Below, piece by piece: positions 51,632-63,032 of a stretch of 64,000 nt of DNA; position 1 is the stretch's first letter, and each line of letters opens with the position of its first letter. The translations under genes were made by a program, and so were the position numbers. Under the pieces are notes generated by a model. The model had not been told where the DNA came from. It saw only the letters and a list, made by a program, of their open reading frames with translations, and searched no databases. This stretch comes from Bacteroidales bacterium (GTDB lineage Bacteria > Bacteroidota > Bacteroidia > Bacteroidales > UBA7960): positions 1-64,000 of the forward strand of contig PWNO01000069.1 in NCBI GenBank assembly GCA_003557765.1, given 5' to 3'.

Positions 51632-52672
51632 TCAGGACTTAGTGGGGTTCGCCGTCTTTGATTGGATAATGCCTTTACGGACGAGATTTTCATATACCGC
51701 AATAATCATCACGCCCATAAATCCGGCTGCAAAGGTAGCGATGAAGACAATGAGCCAGCGGATGGGAAAAACCTTTCGCTCGGCTTCGAAAGCTTCATCC
51801 AGGACGAACTTAAAGGGAACAAAACTATCGAGGTCGGATTTGGCTTCCTGGTATCGCCGCTGAATCATGATCAGGTGCTCACTCACGTTTTCCAGGTACG
51901 CGGTATTAAACACATAAGCACCCCCGTGGTCACCAAGCAGGGCAAGTCGCTTGTCCAGCTGTTCCACTCCTTCCTGGTGACCGGCAGAGATGTCTTTGGC
52001 CAGCTGGCGGGTGAGCATCGAAGATTGTCCTTCCAAATCAAATACGCCCAGGTGCATGACCTGGCGCAAGGTATCCTCGGCTTCCTGTACCTGTTCGTGC
52101 AGGCGGTTCAGCTGGCGGCTGGCCACATCGTAGGCCAATTGGGCGCGGTCATAACGAAGCTCGTTCTGCACGGTGTCCACAAGGGCCGCCAGCTCATTGG
52201 CAATGTCGGCCGCCATAACCGGATCCTTGTCGCGCACACGGATCTCCACTGCACCATATTGTGTGCGCCGGAAATTGATGTTGCTGCGGTATTCTTCCAT
52301 CAGCCGGGTATATTTGAAGCGCGCATCCTCGGGAATCTCATAATGATGAAGCAGATTGAAACGCGCTATGATACGGTCCCGGATATTGCCCGATTCCAGC
52401 ACCTGGAGCAACCGTTCGGCATCCTCCACCTCTCCGTAATCAAGAAAATCCTGGCGGGCAGCAGCACCGGCAAGGACTGACTGCGACACGCTGCCCCCCG
52501 TGGCCGGGAACATGGTTACTGTAGATTGAAATTTGGGCGTGATAAACCGCGGGCCACTGAAAATGGCTGAGCTGATGGCCGCAACGGCACAGATGATGAA
52601 CAAATGTTTCCACCAGCGAATGATAAACACAAACACATTGGTTGAATCAAATGCATTGTTGTCTCGATCCAT
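51632..52672 (-). CDS. Wzz-type chain-length determinant protein
   Basis: This 346-residue inner-membrane protein has an N-terminal helix (HLFIICAVAAISSAIFS), a large periplasmic segment with coiled-coil regions (LNRLHEQVQEAEDTLRQV), and a C-terminal helix (WLIVFIATFAAGFMGVMIIAVYE). This is the two-helix layout of polysaccharide co-polymerases, which set chain length. It lacks the Walker motifs of tyrosine-kinase versions. Middle gene of the export trio. Confidence 0.85.
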   Translation of the reverse strand: MDRDNNAFDSTNVFVFIIRWWKHLFIICAVAAISSAIFSGPRFITPKFQSTVTMFPATGGSVSQSVLAGAAARQDFLDYGEVEDAERLLQVLESGNIRDRIIARFNLLHHYEIPEDARFKYTRLMEEYRSNINFRRTQYGAVEIRVRDKDPVMAADIANELAALVDTVQNELRYDRAQLAYDVASRQLNRLHEQVQEAEDTLRQVMHLGVFDLEGQSSMLTRQLAKDISAGHQEGVEQLDKRLALLGDHGGAYVFNTAYLENVSEHLIMIQRRYQEAKSDLDSFVPFKFVLDEAFEAERKVFPIRWLIVFIATFAAGFMGVMIIAVYENLVRKGIIQSKTANPTKS

Positions 52673-52802
52673 GATATAGCTTATTAGTTGAATAATCTGT
52701 TAAATAACGGAAAAGAAAGCCCTCTTATTGACAAAATGGCGCCAAAGTTACGGAAAAATTTCTGCAACAGCCAAAGCACAATCCTGTCACCAGAGAAAAC
52801 CA

Positions 52803-54287
52803 TCAGTCGCCACTATAGCGGATCAGCGCATAGACCTGCCTGAGGCTGATCAATGGAATCAGTAATGCCAGCAAAATACCTGATACGCCAAATGCAACCA
52901 GACTATGCAGCCAGGGCAATGGCAGCTGCCGTGATAAATAGCCCAACAGAAAAAGTCCGGCAACGAATGCAAGCAATCGACCCAATAGCAGATAGTTTAC
53001 CCTGAAACAAAACATCCTCGTCACAATAAGAACTTGTGTAATCGCCACCAGGATTTGTGTGAACAGGCTCGCCATTGCAGAACCAGTGGAAAACAACACG
53101 GGGATCAGTAATAAGTTAATCAGGATATTGAGCAGCATGCCTGCAAAGGCGACAATGTTGAGTTTCAATAAACTGCCGTTGGCGGTTAACAGGGTGCCAA
53201 AAACATAGGTGGTGGATATGGCCATAAAACAGGCCATCAGCAATGCAAAGACGCGCGCAGATTCTTCGATCCGATATGCAAACATTGCAGCGGTCTCCCC
53301 GGCATGCATGGGATAAAGCATGCGCATCAGTTCCGTGTTGTAATAAAAAGCGGCCACCGCTACCATGATGGCCGGCGTGATGATCAGGGTAAATGAAAGT
53401 TTTACCAGTTCCTCCAGAGGCTGTTTTTGCTTGATCATCCGGGCAAAGATGGGCAGTAAAAGTACGGCAAAAAGATAAGCAATCATATTGGCCGCATCCA
53501 GCAAGCGATAAGCCGATGCATATATGCCGCTGAACCGCGCACCTTCATCACCGAGCAGCCTTTCCAGCATCACGCTGTCTATGCGGTTATAGAATGTCAT
53601 CAACAAAACCAGCACCGCAAAAGGGAAGCTTTTCCTGATAATAGCCAGAAAGAAGGGAATGTTCCAGTTTAACCGCAACCATTTTTTTCTGGTGTGCTGC
53701 ATAACGAGCAGGAAAGTGATGATCACGGAAATCGCATAACCTGCCGTTTGGGCATACACAAAATACTGTATCCGGAATTCGTCAACCACATTACCCCATA
53801 ACAGCAAGCTGCATAAGAGGATCATCAGCACGCGGTCGAGCACCGAGATCATGGCATCCGTACGAAACAGGTGCAAACCGCCTAAATTTGAACGCAAATA
53901 AAGAATAAAGCTGAGCAGAAACTGGTTGACTGCCAGAAAGACAAGCAACCTGATCTGCTCCTTGGAATAATCGATAATAAAAGCAAACGAAAAAGTGAAC
54001 AGGACATAGAGGACAAAAAGCAATAATTTGAGCACCAATATATTCGAAAGGAATTTGGTCAGCAGCTGCCGGTTTTGCGCAATGCTTTTGTTGTTAAAGT
54101 TGGTAATGCCCGCGTCAAGCAAGATATTGAACAGAAAAGAAAAGTTGAATACGGCAAAATAGAAGCCATACTCTTCGGCACCCACTGTGTTCTGTACGGT
54201 TCTGTCAATACCCAGGATCCAGAAAGGCTTGATCAGCAAATTCAGGATCATCAGCAGGACCAGGTTTTTTATGAATTTCCCCTGCAT
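52803..54287 (-). CDS. Wzx-type polysaccharide flippase
   Basis: This 494-residue MATE/MVF-type transporter has about 14 helices, starting MQGKFIKNLVLLMILNLLIKP from ATG 54287; the frame to 54350 is not helix-like. GAEEYGFYFAVFNFSFLFNILLDAGITNF is the typical helix 1-2 region, and NRIDSVMLERLLGDEGA is a Wzx-type central loop. It would flip undecaprenyl-linked repeat units across the inner membrane. It is the first gene of the wzx-wzz-wzy set. No glycosyltransferase is in the window beside it. Confidence 0.85.
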   Translation of the reverse strand: MQGKFIKNLVLLMILNLLIKPFWILGIDRTVQNTVGAEEYGFYFAVFNFSFLFNILLDAGITNFNNKSIAQNRQLLTKFLSNILVLKLLLFVLYVLFTFSFAFIIDYSKEQIRLLVFLAVNQFLLSFILYLRSNLGGLHLFRTDAMISVLDRVLMILLCSLLLWGNVVDEFRIQYFVYAQTAGYAISVIITFLLVMQHTRKKWLRLNWNIPFFLAIIRKSFPFAVLVLLMTFYNRIDSVMLERLLGDEGARFSGIYASAYRLLDAANMIAYLFAVLLLPIFARMIKQKQPLEELVKLSFTLIITPAIMVAVAAFYYNTELMRMLYPMHAGETAAMFAYRIEESARVFALLMACFMAISTTYVFGTLLTANGSLLKLNIVAFAGMLLNILINLLLIPVLFSTGSAMASLFTQILVAITQVLIVTRMFCFRVNYLLLGRLLAFVAGLFLLGYLSRQLPLPWLHSLVAFGVSGILLALLIPLISLRQVYALIRYSGD

Positions 54288-54511
54288 GCCATTGACGCGT
54301 TGATGGTTAGAAGAAAAAGTGAGCAGATAGGCTACCCGTACAGTCCTCAAATTTAGTAACTTTTATTCACAGTCAACAATCCATGCCATTATGAAACGTG
54401 CACAAAAGGATTTTTGTAACCTGGAATAATGAGTGTCATTTATAGGGTTTTTTGGGCCTTCGGCATCTGCGATAAATAAAAACGGATAAAACCCATATGC
54501 CTGATTTGTTT

Positions 54512-54519
54512 TATTTTTG
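54512..54519 (+). promoter_or_regulatory. -7 box (TATTTTTG)
   Basis: An exact TAnnTTTG match lies 71 bp before the DUF2027 gene start. Confidence 0.45.
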
Positions 54520-54589
54520 CACAATAATTGATAGGATATAAATAATGCGGGGCTTTTGGCGTTATCCTAAGGGAAAAAAGTAAAGACAG

Positions 54590-55216
54590 ATGAAGTTTAA
54601 GGAAGGCGACAAGGTATTGTTTTTGAATGAGAAAGGCGGTGGCATTGTCACCCGGGTGGTGGATGAGGAGATTGTTCATGTATCCATTGAAGATGGGTTC
54701 GAGATCCCCTATGCTGTGGGTGACCTGATCAAAACGGGATATGAAGAGGCGCAAACAGTTTCACGGAAATATGAGCAAGCTGCTGACACCAGCAAGCAAA
54801 GCCGGTTGAAAATGCTTACCCACCAGGCGGTCAATATCCCCGAAGCTATATTTCTGGCTATGGTGCCTCGCAACCAGGATCAGGTGCTGACTGGTACGAT
54901 GGATTTTTATGTGGTGAACCACACCGCTTACACCATGTATTTCAGCCTGATGGTTAGCAAGTCCGGCCAATTCAAAGGCATTGCTTCCGGCAGCATTGCA
55001 CCCAGTTCGAGACATCATCTGGGCAAAGTGGAACGCGCAGAGATCGAAGACTGGAATCATTCGCTGCTGCAAGCCGTTTTTTACCAGGAGGGCAAGACTG
55101 AGCCACGGGAGCCCATAAACCGCCACATCATGTTTAAACCGGTAAAGATTTATAAGGAAGAGAGTTTTGCATTCAATCCGCTATTACACCAAAAAGCATA
55201 TATGGTGGAAGTGTAA
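54590..55216 (+). CDS. DUF2027 protein without Smr domain
   Basis: This 208-residue soluble protein matches the N-terminal DUF2027 part of a Bacteroidota family: KFKEGDKVLFLNEKGGGIVT, EDGFEIPYAVGDLI, and a beta-rich second part (YVVNHTAYTMYFSLMVSK, KPVKIYKEESFAFNP). Family members that I recall continue for another 130-150 residues into a C-terminal Smr domain; here a TAA after AYMVEV ends the protein. The stop is followed directly by a GGACAAAA word array and rnpB, so the domain may have been lost. Function is unknown. Confidence 0.72.
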   Translation: MKFKEGDKVLFLNEKGGGIVTRVVDEEIVHVSIEDGFEIPYAVGDLIKTGYEEAQTVSRKYEQAADTSKQSRLKMLTHQAVNIPEAIFLAMVPRNQDQVLTGTMDFYVVNHTAYTMYFSLMVSKSGQFKGIASGSIAPSSRHHLGKVERAEIEDWNHSLLQAVFYQEGKTEPREPINRHIMFKPVKIYKEESFAFNPLLHQKAYMVEV

Positions 55217-55305
55217 TAGGACAAAAAGACAAAAAGACGAAAGGATAAAAGGACAAAAGTTCCAGAGGTTATAGGGTACATTTTTTGTCATTTTGTCATT
55301 TGAGA
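55217..55305. repeat. GGACAAAA array with inverse TTTTGTCA words
   Basis: Five GACAAAAA-type steps (55218-55258) start right after the DUF2027 stop. About 25 bp later come TTTTTTGTCATTTTGTCATTTG words, their approximate reverse complement. The layout could fold as a loose stem and precedes rnpB by a few bases. Confidence 0.75.
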
Positions 55306-55310
55306 CGTTC

Positions 55311-55707
55311 ATACAAGAGGCAGGTTGTCCTGTCGCGTTCTGCTCCGGGCAGAATGAGGAAAGTCCGGGCAACACAGAGCAGCATACTTCCTAACGGGAA
55401 GCCGGCCTGCATGACAGGCTGCGAGAAAGTGCCGCAGAAAATTACCGCCTAAGCCCGGTTTTTCCGGGCCGGTAAGGGTGAAAACGTGAGGTAAGAGCTC
55501 ACGCCTTGTTTGGGTGACCAGACAAGGGGGTAAACCTTATGCGTTGAAAGGCCAAATATACCGGGGCCCGAGGGTGGCTCGCCCGATCCCGGAGGGTAGG
55601 CCGATAGAGGCAGCATGTGAATACTGCCCCAGATAAATGACAGGAAACACGCAATAGGCGTGCGACAGAACCCGGCTTACAGGCCTGCCTCTTGTTCTTT
55701 TTTTTTA
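55311..55707 (+). ncRNA. rnpB: RNase P RNA, class A
   Basis: The catalytic RNA of RNase P matures tRNA 5' ends. ACAAGAGGCAGG at 55313 pairs with CCTGCCTCTTGT ending at 55695 to form helix P1. GAGGAAAGTCCGGGC is the universal 5' core (CR I), GGTGAAA with the GTGAG/CTCAC helix is in the middle, and ACAGAACCCGGCTTACAGGCC is the 3' core (CR V). The T-run at 55698-55706 ends it. About 385 nt fits the bacterial A type. Confidence 0.96.
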
Positions 55708-55810
55708 CCCGCATGACTGACATATGCGGAAGTCGCCCTGGTCAGGACATCTTGATAACATGACATATGGAAAGTAATACACAGGTAACTAAGATATATT
55801 TAAATCCATC

Positions 55811-58800
55811 ATGATCCGTCACATTATTATTGCATTGCTTGCCATCCTGCTTGGCCTGCCTTTTGCGGCGCAATCCCAGCAAACAAAAGCATATGAAGAT
55901 CCCGGCGCAACCTATCGTGCCGCCCTGGACCTCTTTAACAAAGGGAAATATGGTGCTGCCAGACAATTATTTCTGGAAGTAGCTGAACAGGTTGAAGATC
56001 CATATGATGAAGTCAGGGCCAGCGCCCGCCTGTATGCCGCTGTCAGCGCATCAGAACTGTTTAACCCGGATGCAGCCACACAGCTGAAGGCTTTTCTTGA
56101 CGACCATCCCACACATGCCGGAAGAGATATCGCCTGGTTCCATCTTGGAAACCTGAATTACCGGGATCGGAATTATGCAGAAGCCATCAACTGGTACACC
56201 AGGCTGTATGGCACAAGAATGGATCGTAAAAAACTTGATGCGTTCTATTTCAGATTAGGGTACAGCCACCTCATGGAAGAAAATTTCCGGGAAGCTGGCC
56301 CCTTATTCGGGCAGATTCAGGATCCGGAATCGATGTATTATGCCCCGGCAAGTTATTATTATGGGCATATTGCTTACCTTAACGGTAATTTCGACAATGC
56401 CATTGCAGCATTTGAACGCATCATAAATGATCGCAACTTTGGCCAGCTGATCCCGTACTACATCATCCACATCTATTTTCTGAAAGAAGATTATGATGCC
56501 TTGCTTACCCATGCACCGGCACTATACGAAGAGGCGATCCCTCGTCGCACACCGGAAATTGCCCGTCTGATCGGAGAGGCACATGTGGAAAAGGGCGCAT
56601 ATGCAGAAGCCATTCCCTACCTGCAGGAATACCTCGACCATGCAGGCAGAAGGGCCGACAGGAAGGATCATTATCAGATGGGCTATGTACTTTACGCCTT
56701 AGGACAATACGAGCAAGCCATCTCCCATCTGGAAAATGCCACGGCAGAAGAAGACAGCCTGTCGCAAAACGCCTACTTCCATCTCGCATCAGCTTACCTA
56801 AAAACAAATCAGAAACGTTTTGCCCGAAATGCCTTCATGCAAGCCCACCAAATGGACTTCGACAAAGACATCCAGCGGGAATCCCTTTTCAGTTACGCCT
56901 TGCTCTCGCTGGAACTGTCCATGGACCCGCATAATGAAGCCATCCTTTCATTCCAGAAATATATTGATCATTATCCGGACTCTCCCCGCATCCATGAAGC
57001 CTATGAATACCTCATCGACCTGTACCTGACCACCAGAAATTACCGCGATGCCCTGGCCTCACTTGAGTCCATTAACCATGACACCAGGCGATTGCGTGAG
57101 GCATACCAGCGGGTCAGCTACCTGAGAGGCGTTGAGCTGTTTAATAACCGCGACTTTTCTGGCGCCATCAGCCATTTTGAAAAAGTGCGACGCTATAGTG
57201 ACAATAGCCACTTTGTGGCCTCCAGCCTTTACTGGGAAGGAGAAGCACATTACAGACTTGGGGATTTCAGCCGGGCAATTTCCACCCACCAGGAATTCCT
57301 GAGAAGTCCGGGCGCCTTCTCCCTCGACTTGTATCACCAGGCACATTATACCATCGGATATGCCTGGTTCAAGAAAGAATCGTGGTCACCGGCCATTACT
57401 GCATTTCGCAATTTTATCGCTGCTGACAATCAGGACCCCAGGCTAATGAATGACGCCCTGCTTCGCACGGCTGACGCATATTTTGTCAGCCAGCAATATC
57501 AGCAGGCGATGAATTTTTACGACAGGGCGATCCGCATGGACGTGCTTGATACCGACTATGCAGTGTATCAAAAAGGCCTGGTCTATGGCATCATGGGAAA
57601 TATTGAAGAAAAGATCAGGACACTGCAAGGATTCCTTGCTAACTTTCCGGCCTCAGGTTTCCGTGACGATGCCCACTACGAAATAGGAAACAGCTGGCTC
57701 CTGCTGAATGAAAACGCCAGGGCCCGGCAATATTTTTATGACATCCTGGAGCATCATCCCGGAAGTGCCTATGCACAAAGTGCCAGGCTGAAGATCGGAC
57801 TGATTTATTACAATGAAAATGAAGATGACAAGGCACTGGAAACCTTCAAAAAGGTGGTAGAAGATTATCCGGGAACCTCACAGGCTGAAGAAGCATTGGC
57901 TGCCATGCGCATCATTTATGTCGAGCTGGATCGCGTACCTGAATTTGTGCGCTTTACAGAAGAGGTTGGCATCGCCGACCTCACAGAGGCCGAAGAAGAC
58001 TCACTGATTTACCAGGCAGCCGAAAACCGCTATATGCAAGGCGACTGCGCCAGTGCCATTCAAAGCTTTAACAATTATCTAACCCAGTTTCCCAATGGCA
58101 TCTTTGCCGCCAATGCCCATTATTACCGCTCAGAATGCCTCTACAGGGGTAATGAAACGGCCCAGGCCCTTGAAGGCTATGAATACATTATTGATGGCTC
58201 ACATCGCATGTTTTTGGAAAACTCCCTGATGCGGGCAGCAGGAATAAGATTCGACAAAGGCGATTATGAGATCGCCCGCAGACACTTTGCGCAATTGGAG
58301 GATGTATCAGAAGACCGGAATAACATCCTCAGCTCCCGCAAAGGACAAATGCGCAGCCATTATCATCTGGGCAACAGCGAAGAGGCCATCACCAAGGCCG
58401 GGGAAGTACTGGAATACGACAGGTTGTCTCAGGACGACAGACAGGAAGCCTGGTTTATTAAAGCATCTTCTGCAAAAATAATCGGAGATACCGGTACGGC
58501 CCGGGAAGCTTTTGAAAAAGTGGCAGGCATCACCGAAAACAGGATGGCGGCTGAAGCACGATACAACCTGGCACGCATCACTTTCCGGCAAGGCCAATAC
58601 GAGGAAGCCGAAGAGGAGATCTTCTCCTATACCGGAAAATTATCTGCTTACGATTATTGGCTGGCCAGGATCCTGCTGCTACTTGCTGATGTCTATATCG
58701 AAACAGACAATGCCTTCCAGGCTACACATACCCTTAACAGCATCATCGATAATTATGATGGTGAAGACCTTAGGCAAGAGGCCCGGGAAAAGCTGACCTT

Positions 58801-58873
58801 CATAGAAGAACATCTGGAGGCACCTGATGAAACGGAGGAAGAGGATGTGATCGAGATTGACCTGGAGCAATAA
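55811..58873 (+). CDS. Large exported tetratricopeptide repeat protein
   Basis: This 1020-residue protein has a signal peptide (MIRHIIIALLAILLGLPFAAQS) and no lipobox. Nearly all of the remainder is TPR or Sel1-like helical repeats (for example FHLGNLNYRDRNYAEAINWY, YALGQYEQAISHLENA, ARLKIGLIYYNENEDDKALETF). The acidic tail ends EEEDVIEIDLEQ. It would act in the periplasm as a scaffold or peptidoglycan-associated adaptor. It precedes an outer-membrane barrel gene (107-bp gap), suggesting that the two work together. It differs from the T9SS lipoprotein SprE/PorW, which has a lipobox. Confidence 0.82.
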   Translation: MIRHIIIALLAILLGLPFAAQSQQTKAYEDPGATYRAALDLFNKGKYGAARQLFLEVAEQVEDPYDEVRASARLYAAVSASELFNPDAATQLKAFLDDHPTHAGRDIAWFHLGNLNYRDRNYAEAINWYTRLYGTRMDRKKLDAFYFRLGYSHLMEENFREAGPLFGQIQDPESMYYAPASYYYGHIAYLNGNFDNAIAAFERIINDRNFGQLIPYYIIHIYFLKEDYDALLTHAPALYEEAIPRRTPEIARLIGEAHVEKGAYAEAIPYLQEYLDHAGRRADRKDHYQMGYVLYALGQYEQAISHLENATAEEDSLSQNAYFHLASAYLKTNQKRFARNAFMQAHQMDFDKDIQRESLFSYALLSLELSMDPHNEAILSFQKYIDHYPDSPRIHEAYEYLIDLYLTTRNYRDALASLESINHDTRRLREAYQRVSYLRGVELFNNRDFSGAISHFEKVRRYSDNSHFVASSLYWEGEAHYRLGDFSRAISTHQEFLRSPGAFSLDLYHQAHYTIGYAWFKKESWSPAITAFRNFIAADNQDPRLMNDALLRTADAYFVSQQYQQAMNFYDRAIRMDVLDTDYAVYQKGLVYGIMGNIEEKIRTLQGFLANFPASGFRDDAHYEIGNSWLLLNENARARQYFYDILEHHPGSAYAQSARLKIGLIYYNENEDDKALETFKKVVEDYPGTSQAEEALAAMRIIYVELDRVPEFVRFTEEVGIADLTEAEEDSLIYQAAENRYMQGDCASAIQSFNNYLTQFPNGIFAANAHYYRSECLYRGNETAQALEGYEYIIDGSHRMFLENSLMRAAGIRFDKGDYEIARRHFAQLEDVSEDRNNILSSRKGQMRSHYHLGNSEEAITKAGEVLEYDRLSQDDRQEAWFIKASSAKIIGDTGTAREAFEKVAGITENRMAAEARYNLARITFRQGQYEEAEEEIFSYTGKLSAYDYWLARILLLLADVYIETDNAFQATHTLNSIIDNYDGEDLRQEAREKLTFIEEHLEAPDETEEEDVIEIDLEQ

Positions 58874-58929
58874 TAGGCTTGCAGTTTTGGGATTGGGCTT
58901 CGAGATAGCCAAAAGCCATAAGCAGACAT

Positions 58930-58972
58930 TTCGACTTTTTGACATTTTGCCATTTTGCCATTTTGACATTAT
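58930..58972. repeat. TTTTGCCAT word array
   Basis: Four 9-bp steps of TTTTGACAT or TTTTGCCAT lie between the TPR and barrel genes. Confidence 0.75.
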
Positions 58973-58980
58973 AATAAGAC

Positions 58981-60756
58981 ATGAACCGAGAGTTATTCCA
59001 AACAATTACTGCCCTGCTGTTTATTGCGGGGATCATGCAAAGCGGGCAGATTATGGGTCAGCAACGTGAACTCGATATCGATGAGATTCATGTAATCGCT
59101 CCCTACGAGCCTTCCATCTCCGAGGCGTTTAAAATCAATCTGGACCCGGCGATCGTAGATACGGTTACGATAGACATGGAATTTGACTACCGCATCGAAC
59201 CCCGCAGGGTTTTTGTGCGCTTTGAACCGGAACCCATCACACCTGCCCGCATGCGGGGCGAACCGCTCGAAAAACTCTATCGTGGCCTGGTTAAAGGGGG
59301 TTACGGCTCTTATCAGACACCCTACTTTGAAGGCTTTTACAATACCCTGAGATCCGGTGAATACGCCCTGGGTGTGCACCTGAAACACCGCTCATCAGGC
59401 GAAAACATCGACAACTTTCCCAACAGTACCTTCAGCAGAAACAAGGTAAAACTGTATGGGACCCGGTTTTATGACCAGCATACGCTCAGTGCAAATGTGG
59501 ACTATAACCGACACGTATTTCACTATTACGGAACCCCTCTTTCCCTGCAATTGCCAGGAAAAAAAGAGGGAAATGATTGGGCATGGGATCCTTTTGGCGG
59601 GGGTACGCGTCAACGCTATGAACTCCTCTCTTCTGAGCTCAGCTTCGGCAACAATACCAGTAAAAACGAACGGTTTCAATACAACACAGGACTTCAGCAC
59701 CACTGGCTCAGCGACCGGTATGATGGCAGCGAGCACCTTTTCCGCCTGCACGGCGAAATCGGCAGCCAGGTAGCGGCAGACCCTTTTGGGATGATGGACG
59801 AACAGCGTTTTAGCCTGGAAGCAGATGCACGGTATTATTATCATCATAACCTGGCAGATACCCTGCACGCAGGCATTTATAGCCTGAAGCCAAAGCTTTA
59901 CAGCACAATCGACCGGATCAACTTTCACCTGGGGGCAAAGGTATCCGCGGAGGACGACCAGGGCAACATTACGCTAAAGGCCCATCCGCTCGCTGGCTTC
60001 CAAATGGACATCATTCCGGAAAACCTGATCGCAAGGGCGGCGTTCAGCGGTGGCCTCAAAAGACAGTCCTGGCAAGAGCTGTCTGCAAGCAACCCCTTTG
60101 TGACACCGCTGACCGGCACCGGGTTCAGCAACATACGCGCCCGGGTTAATGTCGGCATCCACGGTGCCATCGGGAATCACCTTTCCTATAACCTGCACAT
60201 GCAAAACAGCCATATTGACAACTATCCTTTCTTTGCCAGGGCAAGGTACGCTCCTGAACCAGACCAACTGCCAGAAGCCATTCAGGATGCCGGTTTTGCA
60301 CCCCAGCAACCCTTCGTTGTCGTGTATGACGATATCAGACAACTCAAGCTTACGGCGGAGTTGTTCTACCGCTTCGGCGAAAGACTCTCCATGCGACTGC
60401 GTGGAGACTATTACGACTACGCACTTGACGAACTACCCAAGGCATGGCATAAGCCCCAATTCGAAATCAATTTCCATACCCGGTACAATATCCAGGATAA
60501 GATCATCCTCACGGCAGACCTTTTCGGGCGCGACAAAACCTGGGGTGCAATTTATGCGGAAGATGTTGAACAACCCATCGAATTCGAGCTGCATGACTTC
60601 TATGCCGATCTCAACCTGGGCATCGAATACCGCTACAACAAACGCCTTTCTGTCTTCCTTGACTTCTCCAACATCATTAATGAGGAGTACGAAAGATGGC
60701 TCGGATATCCGACCCAGGGATTCAACTTTATGGGTGGCATAAGCTTTGCTTTTTAA
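58981..60756 (+). CDS. Outer membrane beta-barrel protein
   Basis: This 591-residue exported protein has a signal peptide (hydrophobic TITALLFIAGIMQSG) and then a short N-terminal segment (ELDIDEIHVIAPYEPSISEAFKI). Next are many barrel strands with TonB-receptor-like endings (LNLGIEYRYNKRLSVFLDFSNIINEEYERWLGYP, read in parts, then FMGGISFAF). There is no plug or TonB box, so it is probably a porin or a divergent receptor barrel partnered with the TPR protein upstream. The ligand is unknown. Confidence 0.78.
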   Translation: MNRELFQTITALLFIAGIMQSGQIMGQQRELDIDEIHVIAPYEPSISEAFKINLDPAIVDTVTIDMEFDYRIEPRRVFVRFEPEPITPARMRGEPLEKLYRGLVKGGYGSYQTPYFEGFYNTLRSGEYALGVHLKHRSSGENIDNFPNSTFSRNKVKLYGTRFYDQHTLSANVDYNRHVFHYYGTPLSLQLPGKKEGNDWAWDPFGGGTRQRYELLSSELSFGNNTSKNERFQYNTGLQHHWLSDRYDGSEHLFRLHGEIGSQVAADPFGMMDEQRFSLEADARYYYHHNLADTLHAGIYSLKPKLYSTIDRINFHLGAKVSAEDDQGNITLKAHPLAGFQMDIIPENLIARAAFSGGLKRQSWQELSASNPFVTPLTGTGFSNIRARVNVGIHGAIGNHLSYNLHMQNSHIDNYPFFARARYAPEPDQLPEAIQDAGFAPQQPFVVVYDDIRQLKLTAELFYRFGERLSMRLRGDYYDYALDELPKAWHKPQFEINFHTRYNIQDKIILTADLFGRDKTWGAIYAEDVEQPIEFELHDFYADLNLGIEYRYNKRLSVFLDFSNIINEEYERWLGYPTQGFNFMGGISFAF

Positions 60757-60806
60757 TTCGCTCTTTTTCAGGGCCTTAGACTCGTTTTTTTATTGCTTTT
60801 TTTTAG

Positions 60807-62825
<2,019 letters not shown>

Positions 62826-63032
62826 TCTCCAGGGAGAAAAGGTTTGAATCTGGCAGGGAGAGCACTTGGGCTGTCTAAATGCTGAAGCTATACCAGGTTT
62901 TGCAATGAACAAAGGAAGCAGACCCCTGTTACTGGCTTATTGGAAGATGGCAATACAGTGTAACCGCAACACTTGAACTGCGGAGATGAAGCAGCCCCCC
63001 CCCGTGACGATTGATAAATGGTATTGGGACGA
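62826..63032. other. Gap between convergent gyrB and peroxidase
   Basis: This 207-bp stretch has no gene. It contains a run of nine C residues (62995-63003) and only weak palindromes, and no clear terminator. Confidence 0.6.

Noticed and set aside
55499..55723. 74-codon minus-strand frame over rnpB
   Set aside because: It is antisense to the RNase P RNA core; such frames are a known annotation artefact of rnpB and similar RNAs.
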